Of a stretch of DNA of 64,000 nucleotides, positions 15,971-24,738 are shown piece by piece. The DNA is from Pseudomonas sp. ATCC PTA-122608. GTDB taxonomy: Bacteria; Pseudomonadota; Gammaproteobacteria; Pseudomonadales; Pseudomonadaceae. Made by a program: the position numbers and the translations under genes. Location of the stretch: assembly GCF_001952855.1 (NCBI RefSeq), contig NZ_LPNO01000020.1, positions 62,251-126,250 on the forward strand, read 5' to 3'. The notes below the pieces were generated by a model. The model did no database searches and was not told the origin of the DNA. It worked only from the letters and a program-made list of their open reading frames with translations. Position 1 is the stretch's first letter. Each line of letters opens with the position of its first letter.

Positions 15971-16867
15971 TCAGCCTTCAATTCCCTCCAACTGCGCAAG
16001 ATCCGCAAGCAACCCCGGCCCCACAGGCTCCCATCCCAACTTCTTGCGCGTGATCGCACTGGATGCCGGCATATCGTGAGCGGTAAACCTTGCCAACCAA
16101 CCAAAAAACCCCTGAGCCTCTTGTGCCGAAATGGATTTAACCGGCAACCCTAGCCGCGTCCCCAACACCTCGGCAATCTCCCGCTGCGACACACCCTCCT
16201 CCGCCACCGCGTGATACCTCGTGCCCGGCTCCGCCTTTTCAATCGCCAGTCTGTAGAGCCGAGCTACATCCAGAATATGTGCCGCCGGCCAACGGTTTTT
16301 CCCGTCGGCGATGTAAGCGCAAACACCCTTCTCGCGATACAACTCGATCACCGGGCTAACCAGCCCCTGCCTGACGGTGTCGTGTACTTGAGGCAAACGC
16401 ATCACCGACACATTCACCCCCGTCGCGGCTACAGCGTTAGCCGCTTCTTCCGACGCTGCACGAGGAATTTGCGCTGAGGTAACCACCGCACCATCCTCCG
16501 TCGCCAACTGCCCCGGCACGGTGCTCGCGATCCCGACACCGGAGGTAATGATCAGTGGTCGATCCGACCCGGCAAGTGCGTCTCCCAATGCCCGGATAAC
16601 CCGGCGGTCATCCTCGCAGTTCGCGACGAATTTCGAGAAGTCATGATTGAACGCCAGGTGAATCACGCCATCCGCCTGGGCAACACCAGACTTGAGGCTT
16701 TCCAGGTCCTCAAGCGACCCACGATGTACCTGAGCCCCGGCGGCCTCCAGCGCCGCCACCTTGTCATCCGAGCGGCACAACCCCTGCACCTGATGGCCCG
16801 CCGAGATCAATTCCTTGACGACAGCCGACCCGATAAATCCGCTGGCACCCGTGATAAATATGCGCAT
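15971..16867 (-). CDS. NAD(P)-dependent SDR-type oxidoreductase / epimerase-like
   Basis: This 298-residue extended SDR has the N-terminal Rossmann motif TGASGFIGSAVVKEL (residues 6-20), GVIHLAFNHDF near 89, and substrate-domain features further on. The canonical YxxxK of classical SDRs is not obvious, as in many atypical NAD(P)H-binding members. The substrate is unknown. It is divergent from an XRE-type regulator 95 bases away, and such SDR/regulator pairs are common in Pseudomonas, so autoregulated control by that protein is likely. Confidence 0.85.
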   Translation of the reverse strand: MRIFITGASGFIGSAVVKELISAGHQVQGLCRSDDKVAALEAAGAQVHRGSLEDLESLKSGVAQADGVIHLAFNHDFSKFVANCEDDRRVIRALGDALAGSDRPLIITSGVGIASTVPGQLATEDGAVVTSAQIPRAASEEAANAVAATGVNVSVMRLPQVHDTVRQGLVSPVIELYREKGVCAYIADGKNRWPAAHILDVARLYRLAIEKAEPGTRYHAVAEEGVSQREIAEVLGTRLGLPVKSISAQEAQGFFGWLARFTAHDMPASSAITRKKLGWEPVGPGLLADLAQLEGIEG

Positions 16868-16962
16868 AAACCGTATCTCCGTGTGTATTCAGAGACTAAT
16901 CTGTGCGCTTGCCCTATACGGGTAAAGTAGTGAAGTTATCAGGGTATAGAGGCTAACAGGCT

Positions 16963-17775
16963 ATGAGTGGGAACCCGTTGGGCAGCTATCTGAAAGACCG
17001 ACGTACCCGGCTTGATCCGGCGGCATTCGGCTTCTCATCGGCACGACGGCGTACGCCAGGTTTGCGCCGCGAAGAGGTGGCCCAACGCGCGAACATCAGC
17101 CCCACCTGGTACACCTGGCTCGAACAGGGCCGTGGCGGCGCGCCGTCGGTGGAAGTGCTGGAGCGGATTGCCCAATCCCTGATGCTGACCGATATCGAAC
17201 GCGAGCATCTGTTCCTGCTGGCCTTCGGACGCCCACCCGAAGTGCGCTATCAGCAAAACGAAACGGTGACGCCACGCCTGCAACGGGTGCTGGATGCCTT
17301 GAACCCCAGCGCCGCGATCCTGCGTACGGCGACCTGGGATGTGGTGGCCTGGAACCAGGCGGCGTCGGTCATGTTGATGGACTACGGATCCCAGGCGCCG
17401 GAACAGCGAAATATTCTGCGGTTCATGTTCCTTGATCCCAATTCCCGCGCGGCCCAATACGACTGGGAAAGCGTGGCGCGGTTTGTGTTGGGGGCTTTCA
17501 GGATTGATACGGCGCGCTCAGGCGCGGCGGAGCAGGTGCAGCCGCTGGTGGATGAACTGTGTCGACGCAGCCCTGAATTTAAGGCGATGTGGAGCGAAAA
17601 CGATGTTCAGGGTGCCCATGGTGATCGCATCAAGCGAATACGCCATTCGGTGTTGGGGCCGATCGAATTTGAGTATTCGGTGTTTGCGGTCGATGGGCGC
17701 AAGGATCTGAATATGGTGGTGTACAACCCGGCGACGCCGGAGGATGCGCAGCGGATCGCATCCTTGATGGATTAG
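16963..17775 (+). CDS. XRE-family regulator with MmyB-like ligand domain
   Basis: The 270-residue protein has an N-terminal helix-turn-helix (about 30-80: GLRREEVAQRANISPTWYTW, then LEQGRG and VEVLERIAQSL). The C-terminal part (about 105-265) has the MmyB-type ligand-binding signature WDVVAWNQAA and NILRFMF. MmyB proteins are thought to sense small hydrophobic ligands and control adjacent oxidoreductases. The divergent SDR gene is the obvious target. The intergenic region contains the near-palindrome CCCTATACGGG. Confidence 0.87.
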   Translation: MSGNPLGSYLKDRRTRLDPAAFGFSSARRRTPGLRREEVAQRANISPTWYTWLEQGRGGAPSVEVLERIAQSLMLTDIEREHLFLLAFGRPPEVRYQQNETVTPRLQRVLDALNPSAAILRTATWDVVAWNQAASVMLMDYGSQAPEQRNILRFMFLDPNSRAAQYDWESVARFVLGAFRIDTARSGAAEQVQPLVDELCRRSPEFKAMWSENDVQGAHGDRIKRIRHSVLGPIEFEYSVFAVDGRKDLNMVVYNPATPEDAQRIASLMD

Positions 17776-17910
17776 GGGTCAGCAACTGCAAGAGACTTCG
17801 ACACTGCAATCGCTCGCAACAAGAGAGCATTTGAATCCTTGGCCTTACTCACATCATTCTCCTGCGCCTAACCGCACCGCGCGCGCGTGCTCATGCCTAT
17901 TGCCAGTCAG

Positions 17911-17924
17911 TATCCATATGGATA
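17911..17924. promoter_or_regulatory. Palindromic operator of the toxin-antitoxin pair
   Basis: TATCCATATGGATA is a perfect 14-base palindrome 12 bases upstream of the toxin start codon. This is where type II antitoxins typically bind to repress their own operon. Confidence 0.6.
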
Positions 17925-17936
17925 CAGTGAGAACCC

Positions 17937-18230
17937 GTGAACTATCTTGTCCAGCAAACGCAGACCTTCATTACCTGGCATTCAGCAATACGTGATTTAC
18001 GCGCAAAAATCGCCATCGCCCGGCGCATCGATCGCGCATCTGCTGGCAATCTGGGCGATATAAAGACGGTAGGCAATGGTGTCTCGGAAATGCGCGTAGA
18101 TATCGGTCTGGGTTATCGAGTGTATTTCACGCAGCGAGGAAGAACCGTCATCGTCTTGCTGGCCGGTGGCGACAAATCCTCACAAGACGCCGACATCCGG
18201 CGAGCAAAAAAACTGGCAAAGGAAGTTTGA
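17937..18230 (+). CDS. RelE/HigB-type addiction module toxin
   Basis: The 97-residue protein has the pattern of the addiction module killer family of the RelE/ParE superfamily: WHSAIRDLRAKIAIARRIDR near residue 14, then GVSEMRVDIGLGYRVYFTQ, a strand VIVLLAGGDKSSQ and a C-terminal ADIRRAKKLAKEV. These are ribosome-dependent mRNA interferases in the family. The start is GTG; no ATG is better placed. The antitoxin gene follows three bases after the stop, giving the toxin-first order usual for HigBA-like pairs. Confidence 0.87.
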   Translation: MNYLVQQTQTFITWHSAIRDLRAKIAIARRIDRASAGNLGDIKTVGNGVSEMRVDIGLGYRVYFTQRGRTVIVLLAGGDKSSQDADIRRAKKLAKEV

Positions 18231-18232
18231 TA

Positions 18233-18541
18233 ATGAGCCAAACACTGACGACATTTGATATGGCAGCACTGCTCGACAGTGACGAAGCCATCAGCGAATA
18301 CCTTTCTCAAGTCCTGGCAGACGGCGATAACGAGGAGTTCCTCAGGGCCGTCGGGTACGTGGCCAAAGCTCGTGGAATGGCGCGGGTCGCGACCGATACG
18401 GGCATGGGCCGTGAAAGCCTGTACAAGGCATTTGCCCCTGGAGCAAAGCCCCGCTTCGAAACCGTACTTAAGGTGCTTCACGCCCTGGGTATCGATCTGC
18501 AAGCGCAGCCGGGGCATGTCGCCAATCATTCGATTATTTGA
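18233..18541 (+). CDS. Antitoxin of the RelE-type pair (HTH)
   Basis: The 102-residue protein has a helix-turn-helix in its second half (ARGMARVATDTGMGRESLYKAF) and the family tail RFETVLKVLHALGIDLQAQP. It is the addiction-module antidote that pairs with the preceding toxin and probably binds TATCCATATGGATA. ATG 18233 was chosen over a TTG two codons upstream. Its last eight bases overlap the 3' end of the convergent MFS gene. Confidence 0.87.
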   Translation: MSQTLTTFDMAALLDSDEAISEYLSQVLADGDNEEFLRAVGYVAKARGMARVATDTGMGRESLYKAFAPGAKPRFETVLKVLHALGIDLQAQPGHVANHSII

Positions 18542-19724
18542 GTGAGCAACCCCGCTGCACCACCCACGCCAACGGCAACGTCAGCAACAACATCCCCGCC
18601 AGCACCATCACCGCCACCGGCACGCCCATCGAGTCCCCCAAGCCACCAAACAGTACCGGCGCCAGTGCGCCGCCGCCGATGGTGCCGGTGTAGAACACCG
18701 CAAATGCCTGTTCTCGTTTCCCCGCGCGGGCCAGGTCCGGGACCGCGCCGTAAAGCACCGACGACGTGCCATTCAGCGCCAGCCCCAACACCGGCAACAT
18801 CACCATCAACCCGCTCAACGGCAGGTACACCGCCGCGACGATCAACAGCGCTGTGCTGGTCTCCGTCAGCCATACGGTTTTCATCATGCCGATACGTGCG
18901 CCGAGGTAGCCGCAAAGCAATTTGCCGAAGGCGCCGCCGATAAACAGCATGGTCAGCGCCAGGCCAATGCCCGCAGTACCAGCGCCTTTAGCTTGCAGAA
19001 GAAAGGGCAAAAACGTGAGAAAGCCCATGCGCACGGCACTGTCGAGTGTGCCCGTAACGATCAGCGCTCGCAGGCCGCTGACCGAGCCACTGCCTACCAG
19101 TGTCTTGGCGGCTTTTCCGGAAGTGGATGAAGCTGCCTGCGTGGGTATCAGCCACCACAGCAACCCCGCTGCCGCCAATCCCAGCAGGCCCAACAACGTG
19201 ACGCTCGCTCGCCAACTGATGACGGTCAGCAACAGGCCAACCAACCCGGGAACCAGGGTTTTACCAATGTCCCCGGAGAAGTTGTATTGAGACAGCGCCT
19301 CCTTGACCCCGCCTCCTCTCTCATAGCTGTCGGTGATCATCGAGGAAGCCAGCGGGTGTTGAGTACTCGCCCCTAGCCCACCCAATAGCAGCGCCAGCAA
19401 CAACATGCCCAACCCGGTCGCCTGCCCCACCAACAGATAGGCAAAACCGGCAAGCGCCGTGCCACCCACCAGCATCGGCGTGCGCCCCCAACGTTTGGCA
19501 GCGCGGCTGGCCATTAGTTGGAACACTGCCATCATCCCGGAGTACGCCCCACGCAGCAGGCCGATCTGGGCGTAAGTCATGCCGAACTGCGCTTGCCAGA
19601 TCGGCAGCAGCACGTAGATCACATCGGTCAGGCCATCATGAATGGCGTGGGCGCTGCACCCTGCGATCAACGAGCGGCGGCGGGCGGAAGTCTCGGGTAC
19701 CGGCAGGGCAACGGCGTCGTTCAT
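18534..19724 (-). CDS. MFS transporter, fosmidomycin-resistance (Fsr) like
   Basis: The 396-residue protein has about 12 membrane segments. The N-terminal segment GCSAHAIHDGLTDVIYVLLP resembles the start of Fsr-type drug exporters. The loop 2-3 region RAAKRWGRTPMLVGG is the typical MFS basic signature. Substrate range is unknown. It is translationally coupled to the upstream MFS gene by a 4-base overlap, so the two exporters form one operon. Confidence 0.82.
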   Translation of the reverse strand: MNDAVALPVPETSARRRSLIAGCSAHAIHDGLTDVIYVLLPIWQAQFGMTYAQIGLLRGAYSGMMAVFQLMASRAAKRWGRTPMLVGGTALAGFAYLLVGQATGLGMLLLALLLGGLGASTQHPLASSMITDSYERGGGVKEALSQYNFSGDIGKTLVPGLVGLLLTVISWRASVTLLGLLGLAAAGLLWWLIPTQAASSTSGKAAKTLVGSGSVSGLRALIVTGTLDSAVRMGFLTFLPFLLQAKGAGTAGIGLALTMLFIGGAFGKLLCGYLGARIGMMKTVWLTETSTALLIVAAVYLPLSGLMVMLPVLGLALNGTSSVLYGAVPDLARAGKREQAFAVFYTGTIGGGALAPVLFGGLGDSMGVPVAVMVLAGMLLLTLPLAWVVQRGCSLK

Positions 19725-20884
19725 GAGGTCTTGCTCAGTTCAGGTTGGAGGGGCTTCCAGCCCGCCAGGGCGATCACCAGTGACAGTAACTGGAAACCGA
19801 TGATCAGCGCTACGCATCCCGTCCAGCCCCAGCGTCCCCAGATCAGCGCGGGGGCGATGGCGCCGAAGCTGCCGCCCAGGTAATAGCAGGTCAGGTAGAG
19901 GCCCACGGCGCCGGCCTTGTTGTGGCGGGCGGTGGCGGTAGTGAAGGCGCTGGCGGCGGCCTGGGCGAGGAATACGCCGGTGGAGCTGAGGGCCAGGCCC
20001 AGTACGATGCACCACAGGGACGGCAATAAGGTCAGCGCCGAGCCGCAGACGCCGAGTGCCGCAGCGGCGGTCAGCAGCTCGGATTGCGGGCGGGATTTGC
20101 TCAGGCGCCCGGCGATGGGGATCACCACCAGTGCCAGCAGGAACACCAGGTAGAGGGTGCCCAGCGCCGCCGGGCCGAGGTCGAAGGGGGCTTGGCTGAG
20201 GTAAAGTCCGGCGTAGGTAAAGGTCGCCACTTGGGAGAACAGCACGCAAAATCCTACAGCGTAGGCTGCCAACAGCGGAGTGCTGAGCACATCGCTCCAG
20301 GTAGTTGCAGGTTGGGCAACACGGGGAGGATTGTCCGGCAGCAGAAACTGGATAAACCCGCCCACCATCAGGCTCAACACCGCCAACAGTTCAAAGGCTT
20401 CACGCCAGCCGACATACTCGGTCATCACCCCGCTGACGAAGCGCCCGGCAAAACCGCCGAGCACGGTGCCGGCCACGTAGAGGCTGGTGACTTCGGTCAC
20501 GGTGCCGCCGCGCCAGCGATCGCCGATGTAGGCCACGCTGGTGGCAAACACTACCGGAATCAGCATCCCTTCGATAAAGCGCCACACCAGCAACTCGGCA
20601 AAGCTGCTGGCATAGGCGGTCATCAGCGCCGGCAGCGCCAGCAACAGCGCGGCCACCGAGATCACGGTGCGTTGCTCAAACCGCCCGGTCAGGCGGCTGA
20701 CAAACGGCGCCGTCAGCGCCACCGCCAACGTAGTGACGGTAATGCTCCAACCGGCGGCCTTGGCGCTCACTTCAAAGTTGGCGGCAAGCGTCTGCAAAAT
20801 GCTCTGGGTGGCGTAGAGGTTGAGAAACGCCGCGCAGCCACACAGGAACAGGGCAAGACGGGCACAATGCAGGCGCGGTTTCAT
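19721..20884 (-). CDS. MFS transporter, YnfM-like
   Basis: The product is 387 residues from MKPRLHCARLALFLCG, with about 12 membrane segments. The MFS motif RFEQRTVISVAALLL between TM2 and TM3 and RFIEGMLIPVVFATSVAYIG in TM4 resemble the YnfM/arabinose-efflux-like group, exporters of small molecules. The in-frame upstream extension of 63 codons reads through the divergent LysR promoter region and was rejected. The divergent LysR gene 95 bases away is the likely regulator of this two-MFS operon. Confidence 0.85.
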   Translation of the reverse strand: MKPRLHCARLALFLCGCAAFLNLYATQSILQTLAANFEVSAKAAGWSITVTTLAVALTAPFVSRLTGRFEQRTVISVAALLLALPALMTAYASSFAELLVWRFIEGMLIPVVFATSVAYIGDRWRGGTVTEVTSLYVAGTVLGGFAGRFVSGVMTEYVGWREAFELLAVLSLMVGGFIQFLLPDNPPRVAQPATTWSDVLSTPLLAAYAVGFCVLFSQVATFTYAGLYLSQAPFDLGPAALGTLYLVFLLALVVIPIAGRLSKSRPQSELLTAAAALGVCGSALTLLPSLWCIVLGLALSSTGVFLAQAAASAFTTATARHNKAGAVGLYLTCYYLGGSFGAIAPALIWGRWGWTGCVALIIGFQLLSLVIALAGWKPLQPELSKTS

Positions 20885-20979
20885 GAAACCTCTCGTTTTA
20901 TTATCAGAGGCCTTTATAGAATGACCCGCACACCCGAGACCAATACCGATTTCGGACCGATCAATACCCCGGGGCCAGG

Positions 20980-21888
20980 ATGCTCGACCTACGCAAGCTG
21001 CGTTACTTTCTGACCGTCGCCGAAGAATTGCACTTCGGCCGCGCCGCCCTGCGCCTGCACCTGGCCCAGCCACCGTTGACCCGGCAGATTTCCGCGCTGG
21101 AGGCTGAACTGGGGTTTCGCCTGTTCGACCGCACCAGTCGCACGGTTTCGCTCACCGCCCAAGGGCGCTCGTTTCTGCCCTATGCACGGGCGGTGCTGGA
21201 GCAGGTCGACCTCGCCGAGGTCATTGCCGGCAAACTGGCTGCAGGTGCCGCCGGGCAACTGGCGCTGGGTTATGTCAGTTCCATAGCCCTGTCGGATTTG
21301 TTCAGCCAGGCGATTCAGGCCTTCGCCCAACGCTTTCCCGATGTGCAATTGACACTGGTGGAATGCGCCTCCGGGAGCCTGGGCGCACAGGTGGCTGATG
21401 GGCGCCTGGATATTGGCCTCAGCCGGTTACTGCCCCGGGAAGGTCAAACTGAGGTGCAAGCATTGTCGTTGGGGGAGGAGCGGCTGGTCGCTGCGGTGTC
21501 CAGCGACAGCCCGTTGGCGAGCCAGGCCGAGGTCAGCCTGGCGCAGCTGAGCGTGTATCCACTGATTCTGTTTCCAGCCGATTACGGCTCGGGCCTCAAC
21601 CAGTCCATCGAGCAGCTTTATCGGCATAAGGGTTTGCCACTGCGAGCCGGGCCTTCGGGGCGGCAAATCACCTCGATCATTGCGCTGGTGGCGGCGGGCC
21701 AAGGTGTGGCACTGGTGCCGGAATGCACTCAGAGTTTGATGAATAAGGGCGTGACGTATCGGCCGTTGGTGGACGAGGATGCCTATGCTCGTTTACTTGT
21801 TCTGACGCGCAACGATGTAAGCAGCTTGATGGTTAGGGCATTTTTGAGCGTGATTGATGAGTTGCTACAGGCTCGTCAGCAAGCCTGA
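20980..21888 (+). CDS. LysR-family transcriptional regulator
   Basis: The product is 302 residues. The N-terminal winged HTH (MLDLRKLRYFLTVAEELHFG, then LHLAQPPLTRQISALEAELG with FDRTSRTVSLTAQG) is followed by a periplasmic-binding-like effector domain from about residue 90. The sequence around LRYFLTVAEELHFGRAA places it among the BenM/CatM-like LTTRs that sense aromatic or small acid ligands, but the ligand is unknown. It is divergent from the two-gene MFS operon. Confidence 0.93.
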   Translation: MLDLRKLRYFLTVAEELHFGRAALRLHLAQPPLTRQISALEAELGFRLFDRTSRTVSLTAQGRSFLPYARAVLEQVDLAEVIAGKLAAGAAGQLALGYVSSIALSDLFSQAIQAFAQRFPDVQLTLVECASGSLGAQVADGRLDIGLSRLLPREGQTEVQALSLGEERLVAAVSSDSPLASQAEVSLAQLSVYPLILFPADYGSGLNQSIEQLYRHKGLPLRAGPSGRQITSIIALVAAGQGVALVPECTQSLMNKGVTYRPLVDEDAYARLLVLTRNDVSSLMVRAFLSVIDELLQARQQA

Positions 21889-22001
21889 TTGCTCTGCCGA
21901 AAAACCTCGCAATACCTCCGCCGGGCGCAGTCCCCACACGCTCATACACTGCATACGCCACCTACAGAAACATCGGTCGTCGACCGCTGGTAGGTAGAGT
22001 G

Positions 22002-22029
22002 TTGATAATTTATCTTCAGTGGTTATAGT
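22002..22029 (+). promoter_or_regulatory. Sigma70 promoter of hicAB
   Basis: TTGATA (22002-22007) and TATAGT (22024-22029) are 16 bases apart and about 30 bases upstream of hicA. The motif GTGGTTATAGTCACCAC around the -10 is itself nearly palindromic and could be the HicB operator. Confidence 0.6.
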
Positions 22030-22059
22030 CACCACCAACACACACCACAAGGAGGTGAT

Positions 22060-22242
22060 GTGGACAGCCGATATTTGATAGGTCACATCGTTGCGGATGG
22101 CTGGTATCTGGTGCGAATCAGAGGCAGCCATCACCATTTCAAGCACCCGAAAAAGCCGGGGCTGGTGACGATCCCCCATCCTAAAAAGGACCTGCTGGAC
22201 AAGACCGCAAAGAGCATTTTGAAACAAGCGCTGCTCAGCTAA
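22060..22242 (+). CDS. hicA: HicA-type mRNA interferase toxin
   Basis: The 60-residue protein has the HicA fold signature, with the catalytic His in GSHHHFKHP near residue 24 and the VTIPHPKKDLLDKTAKSILK tail. HicA cleaves mRNA when not bound by HicB. A GTG start is used, directly behind a perfect Shine-Dalgarno AAGGAGGTG. An overlapping ATG two bases upstream is out of frame. hicB begins 23 bases after the stop. Confidence 0.93.
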   Translation: MDSRYLIGHIVADGWYLVRIRGSHHHFKHPKKPGLVTIPHPKKDLLDKTAKSILKQALLS

Positions 22243-22265
22243 CACGTTCGTGGAGGACGACAAAC

Positions 22266-22676
22266 ATGCTGTACCCAATCGCAATTTCAACCGGTGACGA
22301 GGACCATGCCTGGGGTGTGGAAGTCCCGGACATTCCCGGTTGCTTCTCAGCTGGAGATGATCTGGACGACGCCATGGCCATGGCCCGCGAAGCGATCGAA
22401 GGCCACTTCGAGATCCTCGCAGAAGACGGTGCGCCCATTCCTACAGCACAGAAAGTCACCCTCCATGCCGCTAACCCGCAATATGCCGGCTGCACTTGGG
22501 CGGTGGTGGATATTGATGTCACCAAGTACCTGGGCAAGGCACAGAAACTCAATATCACGTTGCCCGGCTATCTGCTGAACCGCATTGACGAATACGTCCT
22601 GCATCATCCGGAAGAAAAAAGCCGTTCGGGCTTTCTTGCGTCTGCTGCGCTCAAGGTATTGCAACAGGACCGATAA
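22266..22676 (+). CDS. hicB: HicB-type antitoxin
   Basis: The 136-residue protein has an N-terminal HicB domain (MLYPIAISTGDEDHAWGVEV, PDIPGCFSAGDDLDDAMAMA, then AIEGHFEILAEDGAPIP). A C-terminal ribbon-helix-helix-like part (LNITLPGYLLNRIDEYV, FLASAALKVL) is the DNA-binding portion. It neutralises the preceding HicA and represses the operon in this family. The RBS is GTGGAGGAC eight or so bases before ATG. Confidence 0.93.
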   Translation: MLYPIAISTGDEDHAWGVEVPDIPGCFSAGDDLDDAMAMAREAIEGHFEILAEDGAPIPTAQKVTLHAANPQYAGCTWAVVDIDVTKYLGKAQKLNITLPGYLLNRIDEYVLHHPEEKSRSGFLASAALKVLQQDR

Positions 22677-22808
22677 CAGCACTTGAGCACGCGATGGATA
22701 CCTCTACTGAACGACTACTTACGGCAGTGAATTCGACCGCAAGAAACGTAGTTCCACTCTGGACCGGCCCGCCTACAGTAGAGCCGTACACCCTCAAGGA
22801 GCCCGACC

Positions 22809-23318
22809 ATGTCCTATGAATACCAATACATGCCCTCCCCCGTCGGCCAACTGACTCTCGTCGCCCGTAACGGAAAACTCACCGCCATCCTCTGGGAAAA
22901 AGAGCGCCCCAACCGTGTTCGGCTGGGGGTCCTGCAAGAGGCCAACAACAGCCCGGTGTTGCGGGAAACCGAGCGGCAGTTGAAAGAATACTTCGCCGGT
23001 ACCCGCAACCGTTTCGAGCTGGAACTGGACTTTGCCGGCACCGACTTCCAGAAGAAAGTCTGGCAGGCGCTGTTGACCATCCCGTTCGGACAGACCCGCA
23101 GCTACAGCCAGATCGCCGCACAGATCGGTAACCCCAAGGCAGTGCGTGCGGTGGGCGCAGCCAATGGGCGCAATCCGATTTCGATTGTCGCACCGTGCCA
23201 TCGGGTGATCGGTGCTTCAGGCGGCTTGACCGGTTTCGCCGGCGGGCTTGAAGCCAAGCAATACCTCTTGGAGCTTGAGGATGGCGTTCAGGCACAAACG
23301 CCATCCGGTTCCGCTTGA
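22809..23318 (+). CDS. ogt: Methylated-DNA--protein-cysteine methyltransferase
   Basis: The 169-residue repair protein transfers methyl groups from O6-methylguanine to its own cysteine. The active-site motif IVAPCHRVIGASG contains Cys130, and the HTH-like segment PFGQTRSYSQIAAQIGNPKA lies just before it. The length and absence of an Ada N-terminal domain indicate Ogt. The last 31 bases overlap the convergent acetyltransferase gene. Confidence 0.93.
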   Translation: MSYEYQYMPSPVGQLTLVARNGKLTAILWEKERPNRVRLGVLQEANNSPVLRETERQLKEYFAGTRNRFELELDFAGTDFQKKVWQALLTIPFGQTRSYSQIAAQIGNPKAVRAVGAANGRNPISIVAPCHRVIGASGGLTGFAGGLEAKQYLLELEDGVQAQTPSGSA

Positions 23319-24091
23319 ACCACGGCCTCACGCATGAACACCTGATATTCGAACAACGGGTTGAAACCCTGCTTGCGATAAAGCGAGAAACCCTGTGACG
23401 TTGCCTCAAGAAAGCAGCGCCGGGCGCCCAGGGCCTGGGCATGAGCCAGTGCCGCGTGAATCAGTTGGGTGGCATAGCCTTTACCCCGCCAGGCGATCTC
23501 AGTCGCGATGTCATTAAGCCGGGCCACGCCATCGCACATCGATAACGTCAACGAACACACCACACCGGCGCTGACTGACAGTGTGAAGTGGTAAAGGGCT
23601 TGATCGCTGTCCAGGGCTCTCTGATGCCGTGCCTGATAGTGCCCGACACTGCCCTGCGACATCCCGAACGCCCGGCCAATCGGGCCGGCCCATTCGCTCA
23701 AGTGCCGAGTCAGCTGGACGTTCGGATGGCTGTCTCCCGACACCGGGATAAACGTCGATAGTTCCAGGAACATGGCTGTCGTCCGCTCTGTTGCAACAAA
23801 GCCCATCCCTGTCAGCACTTCGCCCAGGCCCTCCACCTTGTCGTCATGAATCAAGACACGTGTCGGCAGTGGGGTACGGCGAATCAGCTCCAGCGGAGCG
23901 TCCATTGAGTGCTCCAGTGCCGAACTGCCCACCAGGACAATCAGCAGGTTCCAGGGGACGGAATGCTCGTCGGCAAAATACGCATTTACGCAGGCACTGT
24001 AGCGGTGAAGCAGCGGGCAGAGCGCCGTTAAGAAATGCTCTTCGGTATGGTGATAAAGGGTAACCAAATCGCAGGTTGCGGTGGAATGCAT
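23288..24091 (-). CDS. GNAT-family acetyltransferase with N-terminal extension
   Basis: In this 267-residue protein the second half carries the GNAT fold: LNDIATEIAWRGKGYATQLI (motif A, RGKGYA loop), HAALAHAQALGARRCFLEAT and SLYRKQGFNPLFEY. The first 130 residues form an extra domain without an obvious family name. The acceptor substrate is unknown. It overlaps ogt tail to tail. There is no operon partner on its strand. Confidence 0.82.
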   Translation of the reverse strand: MHSTATCDLVTLYHHTEEHFLTALCPLLHRYSACVNAYFADEHSVPWNLLIVLVGSSALEHSMDAPLELIRRTPLPTRVLIHDDKVEGLGEVLTGMGFVATERTTAMFLELSTFIPVSGDSHPNVQLTRHLSEWAGPIGRAFGMSQGSVGHYQARHQRALDSDQALYHFTLSVSAGVVCSLTLSMCDGVARLNDIATEIAWRGKGYATQLIHAALAHAQALGARRCFLEATSQGFSLYRKQGFNPLFEYQVFMREAVVQAEPDGVCA

Positions 24092-24268
24092 GGGGCAAGT
24101 CCGGACAAAAGCCTAGTCTTCCCCTCCGCGCTTCAAGGCAGCGTAGGACCCGTCCTAAAGGGCCAACGGAAAAACATACAATTCTGCTCAAAACTCATTT
24201 GTTAAAAGAAATTTCAGAGCACGCCTGCGGTCAGTATTTTCATCACCCACCCTTTAAGGAAAACGGTC

Positions 24269-24682
24269 ATGAAATTCTCCGCAGTCTCACAGTCCCTGTC
24301 CCGCTGGGCAGGCAGTGCCCGCACGTTCTACGCGGCGGTAGCGTTGATCTTCCTGTGGAGTTTGAGCGGGCCTTATTTCCACTACAACGACACATGGCAG
24401 CTGATCATCAACACCTCCACCACCATCATCACCTTCCTGATGGTGTTCCTGATCCAGAACACGCAAAACCGCGACAACGACATTTTGCATATCAAGATCG
24501 ACGAACTGCTGCGCGCCACCAAGGACGCGCAAAACGCGGTGCTGAGCCTCGATGGCCTTGATCGCAAGCAGCTTGAGAAATTGCGCAAGGAATACAAGAC
24601 CATGGGCGACAGCGAAACCATCACCGTCACTACGCTGACGACTGAGCGCGAACAGCCCAAGACCGACCTGAATCAAGCATAA
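24269..24682 (+). CDS. Low-affinity iron permease family membrane protein
   Basis: The 137-residue protein has two hydrophobic segments (about 22-45 and 52-72) separated by the conserved stretch GPYFHYNDTWQLIINTSTTI, then FLIQNTQNRDNDILHIKIDE. This is the signature of the small bacterial members of PF04120, named after a yeast low-affinity iron transporter. An actual iron transport role in bacteria is not established. The C-terminal third is charged and likely coiled. A strong terminator follows the stop directly. Confidence 0.82.
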   Translation: MKFSAVSQSLSRWAGSARTFYAAVALIFLWSLSGPYFHYNDTWQLIINTSTTIITFLMVFLIQNTQNRDNDILHIKIDELLRATKDAQNAVLSLDGLDRKQLEKLRKEYKTMGDSETITVTTLTTEREQPKTDLNQA

Positions 24683-24720
24683 AAAAACGGCGGTTGGAGC
24701 TTATCCAACCGCCGTTTTTT
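24681..24720. terminator. Rho-independent terminator between convergent genes
   Basis: A perfect 12-base stem ACGGCGGTTGGA / TCCAACCGCCGT with a 5-base loop, flanked by an A-run and a T-run, lies two bases after the stop of the iron-permease-like gene and 19 bases before the end of the convergent DUF4142 gene, so it serves both. Confidence 0.92.
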
Positions 24721-24738
24721 ATGAACGACTCAAGGCAA

